NCBI GenBank assembly: GCA_001051155.2
Contig: JYIP02000002.1
Location: 1,867,583-1,931,582, forward strand
Length of the DNA stretch: 64,000 nt
Origin: Chrysoporthe austroafricana
Lineage: Eukaryota > Ascomycota > Sordariomycetes > Diaporthales > Cryphonectriaceae
Direction: 5' to 3'
Shown: one piece after another, positions 1 through 14,062 of the stretch
Position numbering within the stretch: the first letter of the stretch is position 1
How the letters are laid out: each line of letters starts with the position of its first letter
Made by a program: the position numbers and the translations under genes
The notes under the pieces: model-generated
What the model was told of the DNA's origin: nothing
The model's database searches: none
Seen by the model: only the letters and a program-made list of their open reading frames with translations

Positions 1-3000
1 CGTCGGCGCCGTTGTGGATGATGGCGTCGGCCTGCCCGAAGATGTCCTCGGCTTCGTTGGGGCCGAGCCCTAGCATCGGCTCCCCGAGGTCGCCCTGGTG
101 CAGCGACATCGTGGGATCCCGAAAAACGGCGTCGGTATGGGACTCCGGTCGGCGCACGGCGATGTAGTGGATGCGAGCCACTCGCGAGTCTCGCACGAGG
201 GAGCGTACCAGCGCTTTGCCCAAGAAACCAGTCGCACCTGTGAGAGCAATCGTCACTAATTGACGCGCGTCACCAGCTCCGGACGCTTGCCGTCGGGGAC
301 TGGTCACAATTCCTTGAGTGTTGTCGAGCGAAATGGCTGTTTCATTGTCCCAGTCAACGTTTCCTGTGAGATTTGTGCGTTTGTGTCAGACCTGAATACT
401 TCACGGGTGACTTCGGCCAGAGGAACGTACCTTTCTTCGTAGCCAAATTACCCATGGACGCCTTGGCTGGCGCACCCTAGTGTGGCCGTGCTTCGTTCTC
501 CATGTTGGGCATCGCCACCACTGGGCCAGATCCCACGACGGCCTGAATGCGCGCGGCCATGCTCTCCAGCAAACTCGCCTCAAAGAGCTGGACAAGTGGC
601 AGGTCAACACTAAAGGACCGCTGAATCTCGTCGCGCAGCTTCAAGGCGAGAAGGGAGTTCCCACCCACGCCGAAGAAGTCGCACGCCTTGGAGAACACCA
701 CCTTGCCGCCTCTGATCTCCGCCGCGATGACCTTCTCCCAAATTTGGGTCAGTCTCGTCTCGACCGTGCTCAGCTCCGAGTCCAGCAGGGAGATACGCTT
801 CTGAGACGCCTGTGGTAGTGGTAGCGCCGCCACCGCCCTGCGGTCCAGTTTCAGGTGTGCGTTCAGATGCAGGCGCTCCAGAGGTACAAAGACGGACGGC
901 ACCATGAACTGTGGCAGGGGAAGCGAGCGCGGTAGCGCCTCCAGCGCTTGCACCCGCTCGTCGTGAGAGACCTCGGGCGCAAAGACAATGTGTGCCACAA
1001 GGAACTCGGCGCTCTCCCCTCCAGCGTCATCACCGGCGGTCCGCACCGACACCACAGCATCGTGGATGGAGCCGTCCGCAGCTGCTTTCACGATAACCGC
1101 CTCGATATCGCGCAGATCTATGCGAAGCCCTCGCAGCTTGATCTGGGTGTCTCCGGACACGCGGCCCTGGATTAGGAGAGCACCGTCGCCCAGGCGTAGG
1201 ACGCCGCGGTCGCCGGTGAGATGCATCCTTGTCCATCCCTGCTGCTTGTAGAGCTCGTGGGATGGTCTGTCGACAAAAGGATCCGGTACGAACCTCTGCG
1301 ACGTCATCTCGTCGTTGTTAAGGTACCCGAGACCAACGCCAGCATCGCCGATGGCGATCTGGCCCTCAAACCCGCAGGGGAGAGGCTGCAGAAGGTCGTC
1401 CAGGATGTATATGGAGTAGTTCGGCTGTGTATATCCGCCCGGGGTAAAAGTGCGCAGGACCTCCCGCTCGTCGAAGTAGTCGACACGCACCTTGGCCGCT
1501 GAGAATGAGCCGGTGGGGCCGTAGCCATTGAACAGCTCGAGGTCCGGTTTCGCCAGCGCAACCACCAGCCTCTTCGTGACGTCCGTCATCTGTTCACCTG
1601 AGCTCACGGCTGTGGTCCACTGCGAGCCACGCAGCGCCGCCTTGTCGCCGTAGCGTAGCCAAGTAGTGTACTCGGACGGCGTGGCGCCCGTGAATGTGAT
1701 GCCCTTGGCGACGATGAGCTCCGTCAGAGCTTTAGCATCGCCACGCGCCGCCTTGGGTGCCATCACGAGACCGGCCCCATTGGCGAGGCACATGAAGATC
1801 TGCCAGACAGAGGAGTCGAAGGACAGCGCGATCTGCTGGAGGCCGATGTCGTTGGGCCCGACGCGGAACTCCTGCGTGTTGCCCTCGATATTGGCGAGGA
1901 TCCCTGCGTGGCTGAGCACTGTCCCTTTGGGCGTGCCCGTGGAGCCGCTGGTGTAGAGGACAAGGGCCGCGGCATCTGGACGAGCCAGGTTTTTGTCGGA
2001 GTGAACGGGGGCGTCGGCGGTCACAGCCGCTGAGGAGTTGGTCGTATCGTGTCCCACCATGATTAGCCGGGGAGCAGAGACAGCCGATTTCAGCAGTTCC
2101 GGCAATTGTGCCTACATGGAGCGATCAAAGAGGATTATCGAGGGTTGGCAGTCCTTGACCGTCAAGGCCAGTCTTTCGATGCCGATCTTGAGATCCATGG
2201 GCACGTACACAGCGCCTGCGCGCATAATGGCGAGCATTGAGCAGATCCAGTCCGCGGTGGCGTCTTGGAATACACCGACCTTGGAGCCAGCGGGTAGATT
2301 ACCGAGAGCCCTACCGATACGCGAGACGCGGCTCATCATCGTCTTGTATGCCATAGTGTTGCCGCTCGCGTCCTTGACGGCGAGGCTGTTGGGATATAAC
2401 TGCGACATCCGCTCGACTTGATGGACGAGCGTTGATTCCCATCTCGAGACGGTAATCTCACCTGGACCAGCATATGAGTATCGGCGTCGAAAAGGAATAA
2501 ACAGGAGGGTCAATCATTTTAAGGGATGGGAAGAACCTACCTCGTCCGGCCACCAAGGCCTCATTGATGTCCTCCTCCCAGTACAAGCTCACCGCATCCA
2601 ATTTTGCCTCCGGACTCTCGCAGAACTGGTTCAGCAACCTAGTGTAGCACCTCATCAGCGCCTCCGCGGCATGAGGTTCATAGAGCCCCGCCTGGACCGC
2701 GATAGCCAGCAGCGCCTCACCGCGCGCATTGTCCGTCACGTCGAGGGCTACATCATATGCCGTCCTGCCGACCTCGTATTCGCGGCCTCGGAGCTCGCAG
2801 CCACCATCATTTGGCGCACCGCCGAACGCCTGTGTCTCCTCGATCGACGGGCGGTAGTCCACAAGCACCTGGAACAGCGGGCTGTGGCTACCCGACCGCT
2901 CAACCGCAAGCTCAGACAGTACCACCTCGAGCGGCGGCCGCGAGTGCGCCGTTGCCGCGTACACGCGCGACCGGGTGTCTCGCACCGCCTCTAGGGGCGT

Positions 3001-6000
3001 CTGCTCTGACGCGTATCGCAGCCGCAACGGCAGCAGGTTGAGGTACAGCCCCACGCCCGTGGCTACGTCGGCGTCGACGCGGCCGGCGTCCACGAGCCCG
3101 ATGCACAGGTCCGCAGTACCGGCCAGCCGTGCGAGCAGCATGGATAACGTCGTCAGGTACAGGTGATACGGGCTCGCCTTGGCGCGCCGGCTGAGGGCGC
3201 GGATCTTGGCGGCGAGCGCGGTGGGCACGCAGAACGTCGCCTTGTGGTGCTCGTAGCGCGTCAGGGTCTGGCGCTGGCGGGCAGAGGCCACGGGGAGCAA
3301 GGGGAGGACGGGCGGGGCAGGCTGTGCGGCGAACTCATCGCGCCAGTAGGCCAGGTCTGCGCGCCAGGTCCCGTCTGCGTGCTGGGTGCGTTGGCGTGTG
3401 GCATGGTCTGGGTACTGCAGCACCGGGCTGGCGAGGGCCTTGTGGCTGTACGACTGAGACAGGTCGTTGAGCAGTAGTTGGAAGCTGAAGCCGTCCATGG
3501 TGATATGGTGATAACCCACGCAGAGGTAGGATGGCGATGGTGGTGAGGGTTGGCGGGAACTGTCCCCCGAATGAGATGTGGCCGCTGAGAGAAGAACGAT
3601 CCTTATGCCCCGACCGTGCTCAATGTCGTATACATGGTCTCGCAACATCTGTATCTCCAATTGGAGCTCCGCCTCGCTGGAGTACGTCCTCGTCTCTAGC
3701 CGGAGCGGCGATGTGGCCAGAACCCCCTGCATGGGCTGCTCCTGCTCGTCCACAAAGAGACGGGTTCGTAACGCCTCATGGCGCTGGCCCACGGCGAGCA
3801 CCGCAGCCTCCAGGTCTCGCGGGCGCAGCGTCCCGATGACCTCCATCGTGGCGGTGACATTGAAGGTGCTGGGATCATCGACATAGTGCTTGAGGAACCA
3901 GAAGCGTGACTGGGCGTACGACATTGGTAGGAGACGCTGGTAGGAATGGGGCTGCAGCAGCGGCTCTCCCTCCCGGTCGCCTGCAGCGGCGTTGCTCCCT
4001 CCCGATTTGGTGTCGGTGGTGTCAATGGAGATGACCTTGTGGCTGGTTGTTTCAGGACTGGACTCTTCCGCTGTTGCGTCTTCGGGTATTGTGTTGGTAA
4101 TGAAGGTATAGGATTCGGTTCCACTTGAAGACGCGGCAACGTAGTCTTCGTCGTCATCATCCCATGACTCCTCATAGGAGCTGAACATGTCATCGGCGTT
4201 CTCTGGACTGTCATTAGAGAAGTTCTCATCGCCTTGCTGAACCTAAACGTCTGAACCATCCACCGGCTCGACATCCATGGTCGACAGATGTTGCTGTTGC
4301 TCTGGCTGTGCAACCTCTGCTGGCCGCATATGGCTGATGCTATGGCGGAGCACCCGCCTCTCTGCTCCTAGAAGAGGCACAAGCTGGGCAGGGATATTGT
4401 CCAGTATGAAGTCCAGCAGCTCACCGATGGTAGCGCCACCCAAGATGCGAAGCACGGGGACGTCGACCTTCACCTGCTTCAAGATCCACGAGCGGATCTC
4501 GACAGCGTTGAGCGAGTCGATGCCCACATCCTCCGCGCGCAGATCGACGACGGAACTGCTTTCGGTCTCGGGCAGCTGAAGCATCAAGCCGAGCTTGGTG
4601 ACGAACGCTTCGGTGAGTATCTGCATAGCCATCTCTACAGTTGGCGCAGCGGCCAGCAGGAGCCGGACGGGAACGCGCGCCTTGTTGCCCAAGCGGCTGC
4701 TATCCGCCTCGACGCTCTCCTCGTGGCGAACGAGGTGCTGAAACTTGGGGCTGAATGACCATGGCGGCCGCTGTGCGTCGCCTGCGCTGATGATACGCAG
4801 CCCGCTGTTGATCTCCGGCTCGAGGTTGAGGTCCGGGGACCCGGCGAGGATGCCCTCGGCAAACAACGTGTGGAAATCCTCTTCGGACATCCACGAATGC
4901 CCGCTCTTGACCAGGTTATCTTGCAAGGACTGGCTCGTCTCACGCGTTACGTAGCCGACGCCGAGGATCACGCCGATGTTTATCGTGGAACCTGCCAACC
5001 CTCTCTTCCGTCGGTTCGCTGCGAGCCCGGTCATGAACATGTTGGCCACAGAATAATTAGACTAGCCGATATTGCCGATGACACATACGCCAGAGGAAAA
5101 CATGACAAACAAGTCAAGTTTCTCCTTGCCGCTGCTGTGAGAGAAGAGTGCGTCGAGGACTTTGCTCCCCTCCACCTTGGGCGCGAGCACGGCATTGAAC
5201 TGCTCGACCGTCATGTCTGCTATCATGGCGTCATGTAGCACCATCACGCCCTGCACGACACCTGCGATGGGCGGTAACGTGCTGGATATCTGGTCGCGGA
5301 CCTCGGCGACGCTCTGCATCGACGTGACGTCCGCTGCAAGCAGCTTGACGGTGACACCGGGCCTGCTGGCCTCCAGCTCAGCGATCACACCTGTCTCAAC
5401 CTTTGGGTTTCGACTGGTGAGGACGACGGTACACGCGCCGTGGGCGATCATCCAACGGCAGAGCGAGATTCCGAGGGATCCGGTGAGGCCGACAAGCCAG
5501 TATGTCCTGTCGCTGCGGAGATGGACTTGCGCGTGGATGGGCTGGATATTGACGCTGCATGTCGCGGAGTCGGGTGCTCGTATCTAGTCGATTATAGTTC
5601 CGGCTGCTGCTTGGTTCTGATGCCCCGGCATTGCGGTGAAGGAGACGATGGGCGGTGGTGGCGGAGAAAGAATCCGGGCCGTATGGCTGCCAAGTTCTTC
5701 CCGTGCTGCATCTACGAAACCCCGGATATGGCTGGACAAGGAGCTTGTGAAGGCTGGAGGTTGGTCTTGTTGTCGTATCGTTGTAGCGGCGACTTTGTCG
5801 TGGTGGTAGTGATGCCATCTGCATTGGCAAGGCAGACACTGGATCACCCTTTCGACCAGATCAGACCCGGTCGAGGCGTCGAGGAAAAGCGTCATGTCAG
5901 GCGGCAGGCTCGCCAGTAGCTCTCTCTTCGTGCAGTGCTTGTTGACCACCTTCGCCTGTAAGCCCGAAAGGGCGACCTTACAGGCATACTTGTCTTCAGC

Positions 6001-9000
6001 GGAGAGCACGAGCAGTCGGATACCCTGTAATGAAGTCCGCGTCTTCAATGAGAGAAGCAAGGACGACTCCGGGTCCAAGACCACGATGAGATCGTCCTTT
6101 GTCAAGTCCACCATGATTGTGGAGAGCTTTGCGTGATGGTGGATCTGCCTCAGAACGTCTGGACCCACGGGCTCGGGGCAGAGTGCCACACAGTCCTTGG
6201 GCGCTTGCGTGAATGAGGCATTCTGTTGTGATATAGCGACGGATGTGTACCCAGTGCCCGCTAGGCGTCCAGAGATGAGGAAAGAGGCGTTGTTGTTGAT
6301 CGACATAGGGGTTGCCATGGAGTTGCGCACCTCAATGGTCACGAGACGGCTGCTGGGCAGTGAAATCTTTGCATCCGAGGTGAACATGGCCATAGTCGTT
6401 TGGGACTTCTGGAGCGTGAAACCCGATCCCCCCTGGATGAGCTGCACTGGCGTGTGCGTCGAGTCGACCAACTCCGTTACTATCCGGCGAGCTGCGTTAT
6501 ACCGGTCGTTGCGGTCTCGACTGGGTCTGATGCGTGGAACGCGCACAATCCCGTCCTCCATGGCCAACTCAGGCTCAATCGACCAGACACCATGGCGTAC
6601 CAGGGCCTGGGCCTGGGGCATATGCTGCTGCTAGTTCTGCTGATCCTGGGTGGTGCGCTGGACGTCGACTTCATCCAGAACAGCGAAGCGAAGCAGATGC
6701 TCTGCGACCAGCCTCGGAACCGAAGACGGTGCCGAATCGCCAAGGTCAAAGAACTGTGACCTCACGTGAGCCATCTCGACGAGCATAGACCGTACAAAGC
6801 CCAGACTCTGATTGTGGTGCGGATTGGAAGCCCGGGCGCCCTGAACGACCCAGAAGACGGCTCTGGACTGCTTGTACAGCGTCTTGAGACCTTCCAGTGC
6901 CCCAGCGGTCAGAGACTGGAAGACGGGTTCGTCAAGGTCGGCCAGCATGACCGTCACGGCACCGGGGGGAAGACTACTAGGGTCGTCTGGATCCAAGTAC
7001 TCGAGTGTTGCATGGTGTGTGATGGATCCGGTATGGCTGGACAACATACCCCGGAGACTCACCACGAGGCTGGCTATTTCAGCGGACCTGCCGCCTACCA
7101 AGACGAGGTCCTGGATGGCGGGACTAGCACCCGCAATCAGTGTATCGTACGGGGCGCCAAGGGGATCACGCAGAAACTGCACGTCCTTGTCGACGGCTTG
7201 GGTAACAATGACAGATACGGGGAACGGCAGCGCATCCAGGTCGGGCGTGGCGCTGTCGATGCCTGAGAACCCAGCACCCTCAGCACGGCATCCCACTTGT
7301 CCTTGGGAAGACACGGCGAGAGCACCCTGCCGTCGCCGGCCCCAAGCCACCAGCCTGGCAGTGAGCCGAAGATGAAGCCCAGGCGCGCCTGGTCCAGGTT
7401 CGTCACCTCGAGCATCACGAGATAACCACCGGGCTTGAGAAGCCGCCGCACGTTTTCCATGGTCTCGTGAAGCCTAGAAGTTGCGTGCAGGACCAGCGAT
7501 GCGATGACGAGGTCATAAGATTCCTCGACGAATTCCTGCGTCGTGATGTCTTTCTCGATGTCCAGCACCTTGAAAGCCACGCGGTCGCGGCCCCCCTGCT
7601 GGGGAAATAACTCTAGCGCGTTCTCGAAGAAGCCACTTGACACATCTGTGAACGTATAGGACCTGAAAACACCCTGGATCGCTTTCATGATGTGCTTGGT
7701 CGCTCCTCCGGTGCCCGCGCCAACCTCGAGGATGTGCATGTGCGGGAACCGGTGGGTGATGGTGGCCACAACACGTGCAAGGTAGGTGCTGTAGTAGGTG
7801 ATGCCCATGGCTTCCTCGTAGTAGCGGTCCAGCAGCCTGTCGGCCGTGAGGTACTCAAGCATGTTGGCCTCGCCGCGGATGACGGCGGCCAGGTGACTGC
7901 CAATGAGGTTCATCACCTTCAGATCTACGTTGGTGGGAAACCGCGCGCTCTCGCGGGCGATGTCCGAGGCTGTGTCCTGTGGTGCAGAGGCTGGTTGACC
8001 CAAGGGCGGAGTGGCGGTGACGTGCCGCGCATACCTGAACAGACCTGTGTATGGGCCCTGACGCCTGGCTGGGTGTTGCTCATCGAAGGCGCGGTCGATT
8101 TGTTCCAAGTAGTAGTGAGAAACCCTTTCTAAGACGTGGGCCAGAGCATAGTCATCCTTGGATGCACGACCATCGAATGCCACTGTTCAAGACTTAGCGA
8201 TGGAGGGGTCTGGTAGAGGGGATGGCTTAAGCTTACCTGCCGCTGCATTGGGCTCGGCATAGTCCCAGACCATCTGGGAGAAGAAGATTCGGTCGTTATC
8301 GGGCGTCACCGCGTCTAGAGGGACGGCGAGCACACCCTCCATCTGTATCATAGCGTGCGTTCTGTCTGTACCAGGAAAGATACGGACGTCGCCCGATATC
8401 CCGGATATTGCCAGTGATGACGTGAAGTGGTCGTGTGCTGACGTCTCGAAGGCCGCGCCGCCGGGAAACCTGCCAATATTGGCAGATTTACACAGCGATA
8501 CGTTGACTGACACACGATCAATACGCTGCGGGACGTGCAGAGACCACAGCCTGCCGTCGCCAGGCCAGCTCTTAGCCAGCATGATGGACTGGACCGTCGC
8601 GTCGAGCATGGCAGGGTCGACGGCGATGCCTGCTACGCCCTCGGCCGATGCATAACGGGCGAGACCAACTACTTGCCCAAGCTTCCTCCTGAGTTGGTAT
8701 AGAGCGCGGAAAGGACCCGTATAGCCGTATCCCACGTTCCCGAGGACATAAAAACGATCCTCGGGCACGTCAATCAGCTCCAAGGGATCTGTGCTACGAG
8801 TCGGGAGCACGTCAGCGGCTAAGGAGCCGTAGACGATTCTGAGAGCCCCGCTGGCGTTGGCGCTGAGCGTGTCTGAGTCTGGACTGACGGACGAGTAGAA
8901 GACAAAACTGGCGGTAAGCGACAATTCACCTTTAGATTCGGCATCACTACCAGTGTAATGATGCTCGATGCCTATGATTAAGAAGAGTGTCTCGACCTTG

Positions 9001-12000
9001 GACGATTCATCCTTGAATACCAGCGCCTGGCCCAGTACCACATCAGTCAATTCGACGAGTCGGATCTCGTTATCTCTGGATATGGATATGGCGGCCTCGA
9101 TACAAGTCGAGATGTACGCGGCAGCGGGAAACACCAATTGGTTTTGGATGGAGTGTCCCGTCAGCCACGGCAGCTCAGCGGGACTGAGGTAGTTGCGCCA
9201 CCGGAATTCTCGGTCAACCCCGTCGTGCACGCGCGTCCCCAGGAGCGAGTGGACAGCCTCGCGGGTGCGGTAGGCCCGCGAGACGCGGGACTCGTGCCAG
9301 TAACTGTGCTCGTGGTTCCAGCCGTAGGCCGGCAGCGACTTAAGCAATTGGGGCGGAGACGCATCCGCCTCGTTAATGACCTTGTCGAGTCTTTCCAGGT
9401 CGACACTGTGGGGACCGAGGTGGGCTACAAAGAAGCCTATGCAATCCGCAAGAGCCTCCACGTCGTGCTTGTTCCGTGACAGCACGCTGGTGTACGGCAG
9501 AGTTGTGACGAGTAAATCTGCCATCACCTGCGTTGTGGGGCCCTTGAGGGCGGCGTGGGGCCCGATCTCGATAGCCATGCTGAAAGGGCCTGATCCAGCC
9601 GTTGCGCATTGTACTGCCTGTGAGAAGAGCACAGGGCTGGTCAAGTTCTCGTTCCAGTAGATGTCGGTCAGATCGTTCCGTTCGGATGTCATGACGGCCT
9701 CGGAGACGCTCGAATACCAGACGGGCAATTTCACAGCCCCGGACTGGTTCTCCGAGGGAGATTGGACCTTGATCTGGCACTTCCTCAAGGCTGCAAGGTA
9801 CACATCGGCACACTTGACCATGTGGTGCGAGTGGTATGCCTTGTCGACCTGCAGCATACGTGCGAACTTGCCTTCGTCGGCGAGGATGTCTCTAGCCAAT
9901 TCAATGGCCTCCTGGTCACCAGATAGGGTGAAGCTCGACTCGGAATTGCACGCCGCGATCACCACACGATCCTTGAGCTCGGGAATAGCAACGAGATCCA
10001 CGGCGTCCTCGGCACTCATGCCAACTGCCAGCATGGCACCGTCGATACTGCCATCTTCACCGCCACCCGCTAGTCTTGAGTGCAGTCCGCGGTAGTAGGC
10101 GATGACGATGGCGTCTTCAGCCGAGAGCAGGCCCGCGGCATACGCTGCGGCGATTTCGCCAGATGAGTGGCCTACTACAGCGTCTAATTTCACGCCGGCG
10201 GCACGCAAAACGTCGACCAGGACAATTTGCACGGCTGTGCACAGCGGCTGCGATAGCGCGGCCTCCCTGACGCGCTCGGAGCCTGTGCTCAGCTCGTGCA
10301 CGAGGCTCCATGACGGAACGTCTTCCTTGGGCAACTGCGAGGGTCGTAGCTCTAGGGTCCGGAGCCGGCGCTGTACGAATGGCGAGCCGCGGTAGAGCTC
10401 ACGCATCATGGCTGGCCATTGCGCACCCTGGCCGGTAAAGACGGCTAGCGTGGGTTGCGGTTGTTGCTGAGTCTGCATCTGCGTCTTCCTTTTCTTTTTC
10501 TTGCTACTGCTGGTCGTGTTTGACACAACGTAGAATGCGTCTTGTTTCTTGTTTTTGATGTCTTCCAGCTTTCCTTGGATGGCATTGCGAAGCGAGGAGA
10601 TACTGACTGCCGAGAGCGCTGTTCGTACGGGGAAATGAGTCCGCCGGAAGTTTAATGTCCAGGCGATATTCCTGATGTCTGCGTTGGGGGTCGCTGCCAA
10701 GTAGGCCTCGTACGAAACGAGTGTCTTTACGAGCGAGTGCTCTGATTTAGCTGTGAAGATCAGGGGCAAGATATTGATACTGCTTGTACTGGAAGCAGCA
10801 ATAGAGGGAGGCTCCTTAGGCGTGTAGCTTTCCACAATGGCGTGCGCGTTTGTGCCGCCAAAGCCGAAACTGTTTACACTGGCGCGGCGGGGGGCTCCTC
10901 TTGATGTTGCTGGCCATGCTTTGGCTTTTCCAGTGGGAATTTGCAGGTTACGATAGAATGGTGCAACTTTTGGAGAGAGGTTGTCGAAGAGTAAATTTGG
11001 AGGCACCATGCCGGCCTGTAGTGCGAGCGATGCCTTCAGCAGTCCAGCAAGCCCGGCTGTCCCTTCTGTATGCCCGATGACGGTCTTGATGGACCCAACG
11101 TACAGTTTACTGTCCCCAAAAGAATGGCCGGGTGGAAAGAAAGCTGAGCTGACGGCCTCAGCTTCCAGTGGATTACCCTTGGTGGCAATGTTAGTAAGTC
11201 AACCTCTGAAATATATCAATGCCAAACACAACATAGTGTAGCTTACCACAGGAGTACCCGTCCCATGAGCCTCGAAATACTGACAGCGATCCTCGGCTTT
11301 CCTCAAATCAAGGCCAGCACGCGCATAGGTTTCGCGGATCAGCTTCTTCTGCGCCGCAGCGCTGGGCATCGTGATGCTGGGGCTTCTCCCATCCTGATTT
11401 ACGCCTGTCTCGCGGACAATACACTCGATGTGATCCCCGTCTGCAAGTGCCGCGCTCAGCGTCTTGAGCACGACCGCGGCGACACCGTCGCCTCTGGTAA
11501 GGCTTGTTAGTGTCTCTCAAAAGATTTATCACGGAGAAAGGATACCATTATGGTACGGAGATGATAGTAATACTTACCGCGCGTACCCGTCGGCATTCGC
11601 GTCCCACATCCGGCTACGGCCAGTGGGGGACAGCATAGAGAGTTTGCTCTCGCCTATGTACATCTCTGGCCCCAGGAGCAGGTTCGATCCGCCGGCGATA
11701 GCAACGCGGCTAGTGCCGACTCGAAGGGCCTGTACAGCGTAGTGCACCGCGACCAGGCTGGAGGAACAGGCTGTGTCAACTGTAGCACTTCCCCGTTAGG
11801 CTGTCTTCCTCTGCTCGAGTTTGCCACAGAATCTCATCAAAATAGCCAGTACGTACTTGTCATGCTCGGCCCATGCCAGTCAAAAAAGTGCGAGATGCGG
11901 TTCGACATGATACTTCTCGCCGTGCCGGTTGCCGTATAAGTCGGCAGCGCCTCGGTGTCCCGCGTCAAGAGGTCGGAGTAATCTGCACACATCAGCCCAA

Positions 12001-12412
12001 TGTAGACGGCCGTATCGGAGCCTCTTAGTTGGTCGACCGCGATGCCTGCGGCCTCGAGGCTCTCGTACGTTGTTTCCATCAACAGGCGCTGCTGTGGGTC
12101 GGTGGCATTGGCCTCGGCCGGCTTGATGCCGAAGAAGCCTGCATCGAACGCGCGTGGGTCCTCCGACAGAATGTACGAGTGTCGCACGTTACTCGTGCCA
12201 TGGTGAGTTCCATCACGGTGGTAGAAGCCTGCGGCGCTGAATCGTTGAGTGGGAATGGGCGATTGCACGTCTACCGGCGAGGAGAGGAGAGCCCATAGCT
12301 TGGAGGGCGTGTTGGCGTCACCGGGAAAGCGATGCGCGCTACCTACGATTGCTATGGGCTCTAAGGGACCAGTCTTCGATTTTATTGTCGTATTTGTGGC
12401 AGACGGCAACAT
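1..12412 (-). pseudogene. PKS-NRPS hybrid synthetase, interrupted by stops, C-terminus off the left edge
   Basis: Iterative synthetase making a reduced, methylated polyketide joined to an amino acid. Domains in order: KS (DTACSSS after an intron; EAHGTGT; GHTEGTAG), AT (GHSSGEIAAAYAAG), DH (catalytic Asp/Gln in LDATVQS; Asn replaces the usual Gly of HxxxGxxxxP), C-methyltransferase (LEVGAGTGGATK), KR (GLTGSLG), ACP (GIDSLNAVEIR), condensation (HHITMDG), adenylation (YTSGSTGTPKG; NGYGPTG; HLTGDRG), thiolation (GGNSLLALKL), and the start of a thioester reductase (TGATGFLGKALV). No ER domain is present, which fits the trans-ER at 22.5 kb. Introns at 11780-11856, 11494-11577, 11178-11246, 8183-8236, 2462-2540 and 364-430 join in frame. 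In-frame TAG codons lie at 6631, 5584, 5062, 4243, 2112 and 477 (lower coordinate given), and a 1-nt deletion near 7284 shifts the frame between MT and KR. A TAG takes the place of a conserved Gln beside the KR active-site Tyr. Domain identity is certain; loss of function is strongly suggested. Confidence 0.93.
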
Positions 12413-14062
12413 CCTGCTTGCTAGTTGAGAAGTAAATCTCCTTGAGGATAAGCTGTCTGGGCGTTGCTCTGAAACTCAAGGGACAAGACCTGGTGGAAGG
12501 GGTACCAGGGAACAGAGACGAAGTAACAATAACCTGAAATCTGACCAAATACATCGAGATATAATCAGTCACACTCGTTATAGACTGCAAGACTCAGCAC
12601 TGGTAGTCGACTACAACCAGTCCCGAGCCAGAGATCCCCGAGTGTACAGTTGCAGTGAAAAGAACCACGTTCGGAGATCCACTGGGAGCCGAGCAACGTA
12701 TTCCACGGGCCTAACCTCGACTAGAGGAAGTGCCAACCCCAGCTAATTCGAATTCACTTGTTCACCTAGGCGTTGGAACCAAGGATGGCTCGGGGGGGTT
12801 GGATTTTGTAAAGACAGGCCCGATCAGATTTGAAGTTTCAAACACCATAGTAGATTGGCATAGCTTTGAAGGACATCGACCATGCCAGAGAAACAGACCA
12901 TGCAGTAAGCTCATCCAACTCGACTGCTTCAGCAATCGGAACCTCAACCAGTACGTTGTGAGCGTACGGGGTTCGATCGAGCTGGTGACTCGGGTTGGGG
13001 CTAGGGGTCAACACTCGGGTGCAGACTGAAAAGGCTGAGCGCATTGCGATGGTTCATATAACTACAACAAGTACCTTCTGGTAAACTATGTATTGGGGAG
13101 GTACATTCGAATCTGGTTGAACTATGCCAAGGATCAGGTAGGGACGAGGAATTAAGTGACCAGATGAGGTCGATAACCATAGACCTGCGGGTTGAAGTTG
13201 TTGGCAGCTTACACCGCCTTCCTGTGTTCGAGAGTTCTGCCGCCGGTGACCCACCTATCTACAGGGGCTTTCAACCCAACTCGTTCAACTCAGTGCAGTC
13301 TATAATCTAGGGTGTCCAAATAGAGCTTGCATCCTAGTATAAATAACCAAATGAGGTTGCATACCATTCCTTGGGGTTTCTGCTACTTTTCTTAGGTTAA
13401 TTCACCATAATCATTATCAAAAAAAAATGGACACCTTGAGGTAGCCTCAGCTAAGGTAGGAGAGAGTCAAGTTGAGTGTTGTGGTTGCCTCGGTATTTCA
13501 ATGTAGGCTAACTCCGAAAAAGGACCACGTTTTCGTTCAGAGTCGTAAGTTATATTGTACGACCCTTGGTTGAACTCCTTTGAAACCATGTCATTGGTAT
13601 GACTTGAGAGACAACTAGGCAAACGTGTCAGACATTTAGTGATCTACCTATTTCATTACCAGATTGGGGTCGTTGAAGACTATTCCGTGCATATTTACTC
13701 CGCTATGTGAATATCCGAGCTCGTTCCGTACATAAATTAATAGAAATAGACACTCATTTGCTTATATGCACATATTATGCGATTAATTTGGCAGATAGGA
13801 CATCAGTGTGTGCGCTCTTCAACTAGTTGGCTAAGTGAAGAGGCGCCGCCCAGCTTCTATTCCGTGAATATTTACTCCGAATGGATAAATGACCTACTCG
13901 GAGAAGAGGGGCGAGAGATTAAAGACTTCCTGCTTAGAGTTGCATGTTACCACCCACCCAAAAATGTGCCTGTATTTCCATCACTGAAGGTCATGTCTGT
14001 GGCCAACAGGAAATTTGTGGTCTCTGTTATCCGTGTGTACAAGAAAAGGTGAACAAGCCAGT
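12413..14062. promoter_or_regulatory. Divergent intergenic region, PKS-NRPS / P450-1
   Basis: This 1.65-kb stretch holds no convincing gene; the open frames in it are short and unrelated to known families. It must contain the promoters of both flanking genes. It becomes AT-rich toward P450-1. A 20-bp element (TTCCGTG, one variable base, ATATTTACTCCG) occurs at 13683-13702 and again at 13861-13880. No exact copy of the TGTCCGA motif found in the other cluster promoters was seen here. Confidence 0.5.

Noticed and set aside
1500..2000. Predicting the amino acid from the adenylation pocket
   Set aside because: The pocket residues cannot be assigned reliably by eye for fungal hybrid synthetases.
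11178..11246. Apparent break after HGTGTPV in the KS of the PKS-NRPS
   Set aside because: A 69-nt intron with a CTTACTAAC branch point restores the KS motif.
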